Below are positions 1-8,144 of a DNA stretch of 64,000 bases, piece by piece. Position 1 is the stretch's first letter; each line of letters starts with the position of its first letter. The stretch is from Alphaproteobacteria bacterium (GTDB lineage: Bacteria; Pseudomonadota; Alphaproteobacteria; UBA8366; GCA-2717185), in the NCBI GenBank assembly GCA_040905865.1, contig JBBDQU010000078.1, positions 1 through 64,000 on the forward strand, read 5' to 3'. The notes under the pieces were generated by a model. It had not been told where the DNA came from and made no database searches. It worked only from the letters and a program-made list of their open reading frames with translations. The translations under genes were made by a program, and so were the position numbers.

Positions 1-56
1 CATAAGAATCCTGTTCGTCCCTCAGCGCATTAACAATTTATGATTCAGCCCTGGCG

Positions 57-1232
57 GTGGGGGCGGCCTTCCTGGCGCACTTCGCGGATTTCATCGATGC
101 TGGCTCGCTGGTGCCGGAGATCGCGCCCGGAATCATCGAAAAGCTGCTGTCGATCATGTCGGCCGCGATGCTGCCCATCGCTACCTTCGCCGTCGCCTCG
201 ATGATCTCCGCCTATAATTCCGCCAGCAGTTCAGCGACGCCGCGGGTCTTTCCGCTGATCGTCGCTGACGATGTCTCCAAAACGGCGCTGTCGAGTTTCG
301 TTGCCGCTTTCATCTTCAGTGTCGTGGCGCTGATTGCGGTGAAATCCAGTTATTACGGTCAGACGGGTTATTTTGTCCTGTTCGTCATGACTCTTGGCAT
401 GTTCGCCTGGATTATCGCCGTTTTCGTACGCTGGGTGGACAGTATCGCGCGGCTCGGCCGCATGGAGACGACCATCGTCAAGATCGAATCGGCAACGCGC
501 GATGCGCTGGTAATCCGCCGCCGCTTGCCGAACCTCGGTGGCGTGCCAATGGGGGATTCTGCTGCATCCGGGAATGCCGTGTATGGGACGGATATCGGCT
601 ACATCCAGCATATCAACATGCGCGCATTACAGGACGAAGCGGAGGTCTCGGGATGTCGCATAGCGCTGGTCTCGTTACCGGGTACTTTCGCGGCGCCGGG
701 CCGGCCGCTTGCTTATATCCGACCGGAAGAAGGAGGCGTGCCCGACATGTCGCGGATCACCGACTCGTTCCTGATCGGCAATGCGCGGGCCTTCGAGGAA
801 GACCCCCGTTTCGGAATTATCGCAATGTCTGAAATCGCGGCCCGGGCGCTGTCGCTGGGGATTAACGACCCGGGAACGGCAATATCGATTATAGGCAGTT
901 TCGTGAGACTCCTGGCGTCTTGGGCAAAGCCCCTTGAAGACGATGAAGCCTGTGAACCGGAATTCGACCGTGTGGAAGTGCCGGGACTGTCGGTGATGGA
1001 GCTGTTCGACGATGCCTTCATCGCCATTGCTCGCGACGGAGCGGGTATGGTCGAGGTCGGGGTGCGCCTGCAGAAGGCATTCCTGTCGCTGGTGTCGATA
1101 GACGACGCGCAGATGAAGGGAGCGGCACGGCATCATGCCGGACAGGCATTGGCCCGCGCCGAACGCGCGATGACCCATTCCACCGATATAGAAAGAATTC
1201 GCGCACTTGAAGAAAGAGTGCGTGGCGCGTGA
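57..1232 (+). CDS. DUF2254 family membrane protein, N-terminus uncertain
   Basis: Resembles DUF2254 predicted inner-membrane proteins of unknown function. The N-terminal 120 residues hold about three hydrophobic segments (about residues 1-10, 30-55 and 75-125), followed by a soluble domain. A motif rich in Ser/Ala and Thr-Pro-Arg (SASSSATPRV) sits between the second and third segments, as in one DUF2254 subgroup. The GTG at 57 is the only usual start in frame, but it lies inside the first membrane segment, and the frame is open upstream to a stop at 3-5. Relatives I remember begin 25-35 residues earlier. The true N-terminus is therefore either in another frame (see findings) or lost. The family assignment is fairly sure; the start is not. 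Confidence 0.7.
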   Translation: MGAAFLAHFADFIDAGSLVPEIAPGIIEKLLSIMSAAMLPIATFAVASMISAYNSASSSATPRVFPLIVADDVSKTALSSFVAAFIFSVVALIAVKSSYYGQTGYFVLFVMTLGMFAWIIAVFVRWVDSIARLGRMETTIVKIESATRDALVIRRRLPNLGGVPMGDSAASGNAVYGTDIGYIQHINMRALQDEAEVSGCRIALVSLPGTFAAPGRPLAYIRPEEGGVPDMSRITDSFLIGNARAFEEDPRFGIIAMSEIAARALSLGINDPGTAISIIGSFVRLLASWAKPLEDDEACEPEFDRVEVPGLSVMELFDDAFIAIARDGAGMVEVGVRLQKAFLSLVSIDDAQMKGAARHHAGQALARAERAMTHSTDIERIRALEERVRGA

Positions 1233-1368
1233 TTCCGCATAGCGTTCTTGTGGGACCATGCAGAATTGAGAGAATGTCGACGGACCATTCAATGCCGGCA
1301 TGACAATTGCGCGTTGCGCCTTTGGCCCGGTATGCTCCCGATTGTGAGGATTGGCGCAGGAGATGGCG

Positions 1369-2730
1369 ATGGCTGACAACGCAACCGAAGTTCTTGCAGG
1401 ATTTGCGGCCGGGCTGACATATGACGCCATTCCCGCGGATGTCCGGGACTCGGCCAAGCTGCTGATACTGGATGCGTTCGCCTGCGCGGTGGCGGGCAAC
1501 CTGGGCGAGGAAACCGGCCAGATGCAGGCGATGGCCACGGCCCTGGGATCATCGCAGGAGGCAAGTCTGATCGGCGGCGGACGGTTGTCGCTTGCCGGGG
1601 CGACAGTCATGAACGGTTACCTTATGACGGCGGTGACGATGTGCGACGTGCATCGCCCGACCCTCACCCATATCACGCCGGAAGTCGTGCCCCCGGCACT
1701 GGCGATCGGCGAGCGGGACGGCGTTTCCGGCCGTGATTTTCTGGCCGCTGTAACGGCGGGATGCGAAGTGACGACGCGGATCGGCATCGGGCTCGACTTT
1801 CCCGCCTTTCGCGGCAAGGGGTGGCACGGACCGGGAGTCATCGGCCCCTTTGGCTCGGCGGCGGCGGTCGGCAGCCTGCGCGGTTTCGATGAAGCGACAA
1901 TGGCGCGCGCCTTCGGCCTAGCCGGCAGCCAGTCGGCGGGGACCTACGCCGCCTGGGGAACGCCGACCGTGAAGTTCCACCAGTGCCGTGGCGCGCTGTC
2001 CGGCTTGATGGCGGCGCTGCTGGCGGAAACGGGCTTCGTTGCGACCAGTGAAATTCTCACCGCTGCCGATGGCGGCATTTACAACAGCTATTCCAATGGC
2101 GGCCGCCCGGCGGATGCTGTCGCCGGCCTGGGCGACCATTGGGAAATGCAGCAGATCGGGGTGCGGTTGTGGCCTTGCGCGACGTCCCTGCAGAACGTCA
2201 TGACGGCGCTGTCCGATCTTGTGGCGGCGAACAGTTTCGCGTTTGAAGATATTGCCAGGGCGACAATTGCGCTGGGCCAGACGCCCTTCGACATGCATGG
2301 CGGGTTCGCCATCTATACCGCGAAGTTCGAAGCGATGCTGTCGGCGCATTATGCGGCGGCGGTCTACCTGCGTGACCGGGAACTGACCCTGGCCCAGTTC
2401 GAACCGGAATGTTACGACGATCCGGCGCTGCGCCGCTTCGCCGCCGAGAATGTGGCAATCACCTGCGACACGACACTGGGTAACGGGCAGGCTGTTGCGA
2501 CGGTGGAACTGACGGACGGTCGGGCCTTCACGGCGCGGTGCGAGGCGCCGCTGGGTGCCCCGGAAAATCCGATGTCCTTTGCCCAGGTGCAGGACAAGTT
2601 CCGCACCTATGCAAAACCGCGCTACAGCGAAAGCCAGATCGAGAAGGTGATCGGCGCCATCGGACACTTGGAGGAGATGTCCACGGTTCAGCCGCTGATC
2701 GACCTGCTGCGCGAACCGGAAACGCCGTGA
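1369..2730 (+). CDS. MmgE/PrpD family protein
   Basis: A 453-residue member of the MmgE/PrpD family, whose characterised members include 2-methylcitrate dehydratase and cis-aconitate decarboxylase. Typical features are the all-alpha N-terminal domain (AKLLILDAFACAVAG), the HGPGVIGPFGSAAAVG segment near residue 150, and the VKFHQCRGALSG region. No methylcitrate-cycle genes are adjacent, so the substrate cannot be inferred. The start was chosen at ATG 1369, because AGGAG at 1358-1362 lies six bases upstream. An in-frame ATG at 1363 would touch that site, and TTG 1351 would lie before it. It ends three bases before the convergent sensor kinase. Confidence 0.85.
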   Translation: MADNATEVLAGFAAGLTYDAIPADVRDSAKLLILDAFACAVAGNLGEETGQMQAMATALGSSQEASLIGGGRLSLAGATVMNGYLMTAVTMCDVHRPTLTHITPEVVPPALAIGERDGVSGRDFLAAVTAGCEVTTRIGIGLDFPAFRGKGWHGPGVIGPFGSAAAVGSLRGFDEATMARAFGLAGSQSAGTYAAWGTPTVKFHQCRGALSGLMAALLAETGFVATSEILTAADGGIYNSYSNGGRPADAVAGLGDHWEMQQIGVRLWPCATSLQNVMTALSDLVAANSFAFEDIARATIALGQTPFDMHGGFAIYTAKFEAMLSAHYAAAVYLRDRELTLAQFEPECYDDPALRRFAAENVAITCDTTLGNGQAVATVELTDGRAFTARCEAPLGAPENPMSFAQVQDKFRTYAKPRYSESQIEKVIGAIGHLEEMSTVQPLIDLLREPETP

Positions 2731-2733
2731 CTT

Positions 2734-4161
2734 CTATGCCGGGATGTCCAGCGGCAGGGTGACCGTGACGCGCAGCCCGCCGCCCGCCGCGTTATCCAGT
2801 GCGATATCGCCGCCATGGGCCCGCACGATGGTCCGGGCAATCGCCAGTCCCAGACCGATGCCGCCGGTTTCCCGGTTGCGCGATTCTTCCAGCCGGACGA
2901 AGGGTTCGAAAACGCGCTCGCGCGCGGCTTCCGGAATGCCCGGCCCATCGTCTTCGATGGTAATGATTGCGTCGCCTTGCGATGTGGATATGGCGACACG
3001 GGCGCGCTGCCCATAGGCAACCGCATTTTCGATCAGGTTCCGGAATACCCGTTTCAGGGCGTCCGGACGTCCGGTGATGTCGATCCGCTCGGCCGGGTCG
3101 CAGGCGATATCCATGCCGGTATCGGCCAGGTCGGCGGCCACGCTGTCGACCAGCGCGGCAATATCGACAATCCGGCTGGGTTCCGCCGTTACGTCTTCGC
3201 GGGCGAAGGCAAGGGTCGCTTCGGTCATGCGCTGCATTTCCGCCAGTGTGGCGATGATCCTGTCGCGAAGTTCCGCATCCTCGATGAATTCCGCCCGCAG
3301 CCGGATTGAGGTAATCGGCGTCCGCAGGTCATGGGATATCGCGGCGAGCATCTGTGTCCGGTCGCGAACGAAACGCTGCAACCGTTCCTGCATCCGGTTG
3401 AAGGCTTCGGTTGTGCGGCGGATATCCAGCGGGCCTTCTTCCGCCAGGGGCGCGGTATCGGCGCCGCGGCCCAGGCTTTCCGCGGCGCTGGCCAGTTGCG
3501 CCAGCGGCCGGGTAACGCGGCGAACCAGAACGATGACGATAATGACAAGCACGACGGCCGTGCCGCCGACCATGCTGAGGGTTGGGACCGCCCAGGACGG
3601 CGGCGGCGGCGTCACCAGCGTTTCCACATTCATCCACCGCCCATCCTGCATGCCGATGGACAGCGTCAGCCCGAATGCGGGCCGCAATCGGCGTTTTCGC
3701 GGCTGCTCCCTGCGGTCATCGTCGCGCCGTTCATATTCGTCACCGTCCCGTCCCCAGCGAAACGGCATCGGCGGCATCCGGTCGACCAGCCCGCCGGCGG
3801 TATCGACGTCCATGCGAATTTCGACGTTGTCGCGGCCCAGATAGCGCTGAAAACTTCGCCGAAGCGCCCAGTCCCGGGGTCGGGCGCCATCGGCGCCGAC
3901 GGCGGCGGCATCGGATACGGTAAACCGTATCCATTCGTCGCTCGATTCCCCGGCGATCCGGGATGCCAGTGCGGCAGGTGTATTTTCGAGCAGGCGGAAA
4001 ACCGCCGCGCTGCGCTGCAGGACCTGGGTTCGCGCGGCGGCGCGGGCGGCCATGCGGCGCTCGTCGACGAAAATGGCGAAGGTCGCCAGTTGCGCGACAA
4101 CCAGTGCCGCCAGGATTCCGGCGACAAGCTGTCCCGCCAGGGTGCGCGGCCATATCCTCAC
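2734..4161 (-). CDS. two-component sensor histidine kinase (EnvZ-like)
   Basis: A 475-residue membrane histidine kinase. Segment order: transmembrane helix at about 10-32, periplasmic sensor region to about 190 (containing an Arg/Asp-rich stretch near 140-160), second transmembrane helix at about 193-215, HAMP domain at about 215-265, HisKA with phospho-acceptor His277 in ISHDLRTPITS, and a C-terminal HATPase domain with the N box (RNLIENAVAYG), DDGPGIP and the GGIGLGLAIA G box. Architecture and size match EnvZ-type kinases. It overlaps its response regulator by four bases (4158-4161), so the pair is translated together. The stimulus is unknown. The divergently transcribed EF-hand gene is a plausible target. 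Confidence 0.9.
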   Translation of the reverse strand: MRIWPRTLAGQLVAGILAALVVAQLATFAIFVDERRMAARAAARTQVLQRSAAVFRLLENTPAALASRIAGESSDEWIRFTVSDAAAVGADGARPRDWALRRSFQRYLGRDNVEIRMDVDTAGGLVDRMPPMPFRWGRDGDEYERRDDDRREQPRKRRLRPAFGLTLSIGMQDGRWMNVETLVTPPPPSWAVPTLSMVGGTAVVLVIIVIVLVRRVTRPLAQLASAAESLGRGADTAPLAEEGPLDIRRTTEAFNRMQERLQRFVRDRTQMLAAISHDLRTPITSIRLRAEFIEDAELRDRIIATLAEMQRMTEATLAFAREDVTAEPSRIVDIAALVDSVAADLADTGMDIACDPAERIDITGRPDALKRVFRNLIENAVAYGQRARVAISTSQGDAIITIEDDGPGIPEAARERVFEPFVRLEESRNRETGGIGLGLAIARTIVRAHGGDIALDNAAGGGLRVTVTLPLDIPA

Positions 4162-4877
4162 TGCCGCAGGACCTCGGCGGCAAACATATACCCGCCGCCC
4201 CAGACGGTGGCGATCAGGGAGGGCGATTTTGGATCACGTTCGATCTTCTTGCGCAGACGGCTGACCTGATTGTCGATGCTGCGGTCGAACACGGCGGCCT
4301 CCCGCGACCTTGTATGATCCAGCAACTGGTCGCGGGTCAGCACCATGTTCGGGTGCCGCAGGAACGCATCCAGCAGGTTGAATTCGCCGGTGCTGAGGGG
4401 GATTGCCGCGCCGGCTTCATCGATCAGTTCCCGCCGCGCGGTATCCAGCGTCCATCGGTCGAACCGGATATTGCCGGTTGATACCGTTTGCCGCTGCGGC
4501 GGCAGGCTGTGTACCCGGCGCAGCACGGCCCGGATGCGGGACACCAGTTCGCGGGGATTGAACGGCTTGGTCAGGTAATCGTCCGCGCCCATTTCCAGCC
4601 CGACGATGCGGTCCGTTTCATCGGCCATCGCGGTCAGCAGGATGACCGGAATGGCGGAAGATTCGCGCAGGTGCCGGCATAGCGACAACCCGTCCTCACC
4701 CGGCATCATGATATCGAGCACGACCAGGTCGATGGCGCTTTTTTCCAGCATACGGCGGGCCGCTGCCGCGCTGTCCGCTTCGCTGACCCTGTATCCGTGC
4801 TGGCCAAGATATTTCACGAGGGGATCGCGAATGTCCCGGCGATCGTCGACGACCAGTATATGCGGCGTTTCTTCCAT
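4158..4877 (-). CDS. OmpR-family response regulator
   Basis: A 239-residue response regulator with an N-terminal receiver domain. The acidic pair (VVDD) is at residues 9-12 and the phospho-acceptor Asp55 is in VVLDIMMPGEDG. A C-terminal winged-helix DNA-binding domain follows (about 140-235; DQLLDHTRSREAAVFDRSID, then VSRLRKKIE). The frame extends upstream, but the start was placed at ATG 4877 because the receiver fold begins there (MEETPHILVVDD). It is the first gene of a two-gene operon with the sensor kinase. About 200 bp separate it from the divergent EF-hand gene, and that gap contains a direct repeat of the kind OmpR-type regulators bind. Confidence 0.92.
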   Translation of the reverse strand: MEETPHILVVDDRRDIRDPLVKYLGQHGYRVSEADSAAAARRMLEKSAIDLVVLDIMMPGEDGLSLCRHLRESSAIPVILLTAMADETDRIVGLEMGADDYLTKPFNPRELVSRIRAVLRRVHSLPPQRQTVSTGNIRFDRWTLDTARRELIDEAGAAIPLSTGEFNLLDAFLRHPNMVLTRDQLLDHTRSREAAVFDRSIDNQVSRLRKKIERDPKSPSLIATVWGGGYMFAAEVLRQ

Positions 4878-4976
4878 AGCGTCCCGCGTACTCCCTTTAC
4901 CCGCATCATGCCGCCAATGCATGGCAGCGGGATAAAAGAATTGTATCAGAATGTCGCAAATGCCGCCGCCGGGACG

Positions 4977-4994
4977 ATTGGCGACAAATTGGCG
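4977..4994. promoter_or_regulatory. candidate response-regulator operator (direct repeat)
   Basis: The heptamer ATTGGCG occurs at 4977-4983 and again at 4988-4994, exactly 11 bp apart on the same strand. The site lies in the divergent region between the response regulator and the EF-hand gene. Direct half-sites one helical turn apart are typical of OmpR/PhoB-type regulators. The functional link is inferred from position and spacing only. Confidence 0.35.
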
Positions 4995-5077
4995 GTTTCC
5001 CGACATAGTTTCGGGATGGTTTCGGTGTCATCTGCTTCCTGTGAGAACAACCCGTTCCCCACTCGAAAGGAAGACAG

Positions 5078-5599
5078 ATGATACGCAACAAGAAGATCCT
5101 GGTCGGCGTCAGCGTCATTGCCCTTGGCGCCCTGAGCGCGCTGGCGGTGGGCGCGTCGGCGCATGACCGCAATGGCGGCGGTTATGGCAAGCATCATGGC
5201 GGCCCGGGCATGAAACGGCATATGCATGCGGAGCGCCTGTTCGACCGGTTCGACCTGGACAAGGATGGCAAGGTGACCGTGGCGGAAATCGACACGGCCC
5301 GCGCCGACAGCCTCGCCAGGTTCGACGCCAATGGTGACGGGGTCCTGCAGCTTGAAGAATACCAGGGGCTGTGGATGGAGCGCATGCGTTCGCGGATGGT
5401 CGATGGTTTCCAGCGCCTGGACGATGACGGCGACGGCAAGGTCACCGGCGATGAGATGAAGGCGCCCATGACCCGTATCGCCCGCTTCATGGATCGCGAT
5501 TCGGATGGCGCTATCACCCGCGATGAACTGCATCGCCGCCACAAGGGCGAACGCCGCCACCATCGCGACGACGAAAAAGACCGCCGCGACAGCAACTGA
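5078..5599 (+). CDS. exported EF-hand calcium-binding protein
   Basis: A 173-residue protein with an N-terminal signal peptide (basic MIRNKK, hydrophobic ILVGVSVIALGALSALAVG, cleavage near Ala-Ser-Ala-His). After a His/Gly-rich linker come four EF-hand loops with the expected acidic positions: DLDKDGKVTVAE, DANGDGVLQLEE, DDDGDGKVTGDE and DRDSDGAITRDE. The C-terminus is a highly charged His/Arg/Asp/Glu tail. It should bind Ca2+ in the periplasm or outside the cell; a specific role is unknown. ATG 5078 is preceded by AAAGGAAG. The gene is divergent from the two-component pair and closed by a strong terminator, so it is monocistronic. Resemblance to metal- or acid-responsive EF-hand proteins next to two-component systems suggests control by that pair. 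Confidence 0.85.
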   Translation: MIRNKKILVGVSVIALGALSALAVGASAHDRNGGGYGKHHGGPGMKRHMHAERLFDRFDLDKDGKVTVAEIDTARADSLARFDANGDGVLQLEEYQGLWMERMRSRMVDGFQRLDDDGDGKVTGDEMKAPMTRIARFMDRDSDGAITRDELHRRHKGERRHHRDDEKDRRDSN

Positions 5600-5626
5600 C
5601 AGACATTCCGACCACCCGGCCCAACT

Positions 5627-5661
5627 GGCCCTTTCCGCGATGCGGGAAGGGCCATTTTTTT
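5627..5661 (+). terminator. rho-independent terminator after the EF-hand gene
   Basis: A 12-bp stem (5627-5638 with 5642-5653, including one G-T pair) closes a 3-nt loop and is followed by A and seven Ts (5655-5661). This is a textbook intrinsic terminator 27 bp past the stop codon. Confidence 0.9.
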
Positions 5662-5772
5662 ACTCGCGCCTAGGGCGGATGCTTGAAACCGTTGACTTCG
5701 TGGTTGGCACCTTCGAGAACTAGGATTGACGACACAGGCGCCTGGGGGGCGCAGAACAGCAACGGGGCGGCT

Positions 5773-6396
5773 ATGAAACTTTATTACACGCCAAATTCAC
5801 CTTATGCCCGGATGTGCCGGATCGTGGCCGACCAGGCGGGACTGACCAGCGACATCGAACTGGAATGGGTGACCCTGCGCAGCAGGGACAACCCGGTTAT
5901 CCCGCTGTCGCCGCTGGGCCGGGTGCCGGTGCTGGTCGATGGCGACCTGACCCTGGCCGAGGCGCGGCATATCTGCGCCTATCTGGACGAAAAAGGCGGC
6001 CGGACGCAGACAGTCGCGCGCTATGGCGACTGGCAGGCCGTCGCGGCGGAAACGGAGGCGCTGGCCTTTCTGGACGCCATCACGGTCTGGTCGCGGGAAA
6101 TCCGGCGGGCGGCGGAAGACCAGTCCGATTTCCTGCTGGAGGTCGAGGAAGAACAGGCGCGGCGGGAACTGGCCCATCTGAACACGACCCTGACCGTGCC
6201 GGCCGGCGCCCCGCCGCTGACTTTCCGGACGATCTGCCTGTTTACGGCGCTGGGCATGATGCGCTTCTACAAGCTGGTCCCCGACTGGCGCGAAACCTAC
6301 CCGGCCGTCGCCGCCTGGTCGGATGCCTACGACGCGCTGCCGATTGTCGCCGCCACGGCGCCCCGCGCCGATGCGCTCAAGCCGCTGATACGCTGA
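5773..6396 (+). CDS. glutathione S-transferase family protein
   Basis: A 207-residue protein with the GST fold. The N-terminal thioredoxin-like half has the YYTPNSPYARMCRI active-site region (the Ser in SPYAR fits the bacterial GST pattern) and PLGRVPVLVDGD, whose cis-Pro contacts glutathione. The GD-LTLAEARHICAYLDE stretch matches the glutathione gamma-glutamyl site. The C-terminal half is helical. An in-frame extension to 5683 exists, but the fold begins at ATG 5773. Twenty bases separate it from the next gene, in the same direction, so it probably opens a three-gene transcript with the two genes downstream. Substrate unknown. Confidence 0.8.
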   Translation: MKLYYTPNSPYARMCRIVADQAGLTSDIELEWVTLRSRDNPVIPLSPLGRVPVLVDGDLTLAEARHICAYLDEKGGRTQTVARYGDWQAVAAETEALAFLDAITVWSREIRRAAEDQSDFLLEVEEEQARRELAHLNTTLTVPAGAPPLTFRTICLFTALGMMRFYKLVPDWRETYPAVAAWSDAYDALPIVAATAPRADALKPLIR

Positions 6397-6415
6397 AGGA
6401 AAGGGAGATCAGGTC

Positions 6416-7090
6416 ATGACGATTGCTGGACAGGCCATATTGCTGGCGCTGCTGGATATCGATCCTGCCGTGGAAGATGAATTTAACGAGTGGTACAACC
6501 GCGAACACATGCGCGACCGCGTCATCGGTCTGCCGGGATTCCGCCGGGGGCGGCGGTTCGAATCCGCCGGCGGGAATCCGCGCTATGCCGCCCTTTACGA
6601 GGCGGAGAGCGCGGAATCCTTCACCAGCGAGGCGTACCTGTCGCTGATTCGCGATCCTGACGAAAACAGCCGGCGTTACCTGCCCAATTTCATCGGTCCG
6701 ACCCGCTTCATGGGGCGACTGCTGGCCAGTGCGGGGGAAGGCGAGGGCGCGGTCGCCGGGTTCTACCTGTTCGACGCAGTGGAAGGACGCACGGATGCGC
6801 TGCGTCAGTGGCTGGCGGATACGGTGCCGGGGTTCACCGCCGAACGGGGCGTCATCGCCGCGCATGCCTGGGAGGTTGCGGCGGACCTGGTCGCGGCCTC
6901 GAAGCGGGTGCATCTGCGGCAGACCCCGGATCGCGTTCCCGGATTTGTCGTGCTGGTGGAGGCCGCGCGGGCCCCCGGGATCGCATCCGTCGACCGGTTG
7001 CTCATGGGTCCGGAAGGCATTGCGGCCCATGGCGGAACCGCGCCGTCGATTGCCGGCAATTACCGGACGGTTTACCGGGTCGGGCCCTGA
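6416..7090 (+). CDS. DUF4286-like dimeric alpha-beta-barrel protein
   Basis: A 224-residue protein made of two ferredoxin-like (dimeric alpha-beta barrel) modules. The first shows the FNEWYNREHMRDRVIGLPGF signature seen in DUF4286, EthD-like and related small proteins from catabolic gene clusters. The second (from about residue 105) is more diverged. The start at ATG 6416 follows GGGAGATCAGG. The stop is 14 bases before the next start. The likely role is binding or turnover of a small hydrophobic or aromatic metabolite, inferred from family and neighbours; no reaction can be assigned. Confidence 0.6.
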   Translation: MTIAGQAILLALLDIDPAVEDEFNEWYNREHMRDRVIGLPGFRRGRRFESAGGNPRYAALYEAESAESFTSEAYLSLIRDPDENSRRYLPNFIGPTRFMGRLLASAGEGEGAVAGFYLFDAVEGRTDALRQWLADTVPGFTAERGVIAAHAWEVAADLVAASKRVHLRQTPDRVPGFVVLVEAARAPGIASVDRLLMGPEGIAAHGGTAPSIAGNYRTVYRVGP

Positions 7091-7104
7091 AGGAGGCGTT
7101 TTCC

Positions 7105-8061
7105 ATGCCGACCCTGACCATGCCGACCCGCGATTACGGGTTGATGATGCAGATGAAAGAGGATGTCGTCGAACTGAACGACGATATTCAGCTCGAATAT
7201 CCCGAATTCGACAATATCCTCGTCGCCGCGCGCCGGATGGTGCGGGAACTCGCGTTCGATATCTGCGAAATGCCGGTCACGACCTATCTCTGCGCCAGGG
7301 CGCACCGTAAACCCTTCACCGCCATTCCCGTATTCATCACCCGCAATTTCCATCATGCGGCAATCTTCCATGACCCGAAATCGGGAATTCGCGAACCGCA
7401 GGACCTGGAGGGCCGCACCGTCGGGGTGAATCGCGGCTATACGGTCACGACCGGCGTGTGGGCGCGCGGGGTCCTGCAGAATGAATATGGCGTGAACCTC
7501 GAAAAGGTGCGCTGGGCCGCGACCGATGACGAACATGTTGCCGAATTCGAACTGCCGCCCAATGCGAACTACCTGTTCAGGGGGCGCAATATGGCCGACC
7601 TGTTCAAAACCGGAGATATCGACGCGGCGGCAGCGGTCTGGTCGGCGGTGCCCCCCGGCGCGCCGCCGCCGGGCGTGGAACCGCTGATCCCCAACGCGGT
7701 GGAGGCCGGTTTCGCCTCCTACCGGAAAACCGGCATCTACCCGGTCAACCACACCATCGTCGTGCGAGACGATCTGCTGGAAGAATATCCGGGCCTTGCG
7801 GTAGACCTGTTCGACGCGCTGACGGAATCGAAAGAGGCCTATTACGGCAGCCTCGACCGTTCGGGCGATCTGTCGGAAGAGGATGCACTGACGATCCAGT
7901 TGGAGGCGGGTATCGCCGGCGATCCGTTCCCTTACGGCGTCGAGCCGAACCGCAGGGCGCTGGATGCCCTGGCGCAGATGGCGGTCGACCAGCACATCAC
8001 GCCACGCCGATTTGAGGTCGAGGAACTCTTCGCCGAGGGAACGCTGGATCTGATCGGGTAG
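7105..8061 (+). CDS. 4,5-dihydroxyphthalate decarboxylase-like / PBP2-fold protein
   Basis: A 318-residue protein of the periplasmic-binding-protein-2 fold as used by 4,5-dihydroxyphthalate decarboxylase and its many relatives. Recognisable segments are FDICEMPVTTYLCAR, AIPVFITRNFHHAAIF, SGIREPQDLEGRTVGVNRGY and TTGVWARGVLQNEYGV. There is no signal peptide, which favours a cytosolic enzyme over a transporter binding protein, and no ABC permease or ATPase genes are nearby. ATG 7105 follows AGGAGG at 7091-7096; the longer reading frame from 6808 belongs to the shadow of the previous gene. The substrate is not determined; many relatives are annotated as decarboxylases without experimental support. 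Confidence 0.7.
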   Translation: MPTLTMPTRDYGLMMQMKEDVVELNDDIQLEYPEFDNILVAARRMVRELAFDICEMPVTTYLCARAHRKPFTAIPVFITRNFHHAAIFHDPKSGIREPQDLEGRTVGVNRGYTVTTGVWARGVLQNEYGVNLEKVRWAATDDEHVAEFELPPNANYLFRGRNMADLFKTGDIDAAAAVWSAVPPGAPPPGVEPLIPNAVEAGFASYRKTGIYPVNHTIVVRDDLLEEYPGLAVDLFDALTESKEAYYGSLDRSGDLSEEDALTIQLEAGIAGDPFPYGVEPNRRALDALAQMAVDQHITPRRFEVEELFAEGTLDLIG

Positions 8062-8085
8062 GCGGTTGTCGCGGTTGATAAAATG

Positions 8086-8122
8086 GCAGGGCGGCGGACC
8101 CGTAACAGTCCCGCCGCCCTGC
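8086..8122. terminator. inverted repeat between convergent genes
   Basis: A perfect 12-bp stem (GCAGGGCGGCGG at 8086-8097 with its complement at 8111-8122) with a 13-nt loop lies in the 83-bp gap between two convergent genes. There is no T-run on either side, so it may be a weak bidirectional terminator or a 3'-end stabiliser. Confidence 0.5.
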
Positions 8123-8144
8123 GCTATCATCGTCGCGATCTGAT

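Noticed and set aside
6555-6565. GGTTCGAATCC, a tRNA T-loop-like string
   Set aside because: No acceptor, D or anticodon stems surround it, and it lies inside the reading frame of the DUF4286-like gene.
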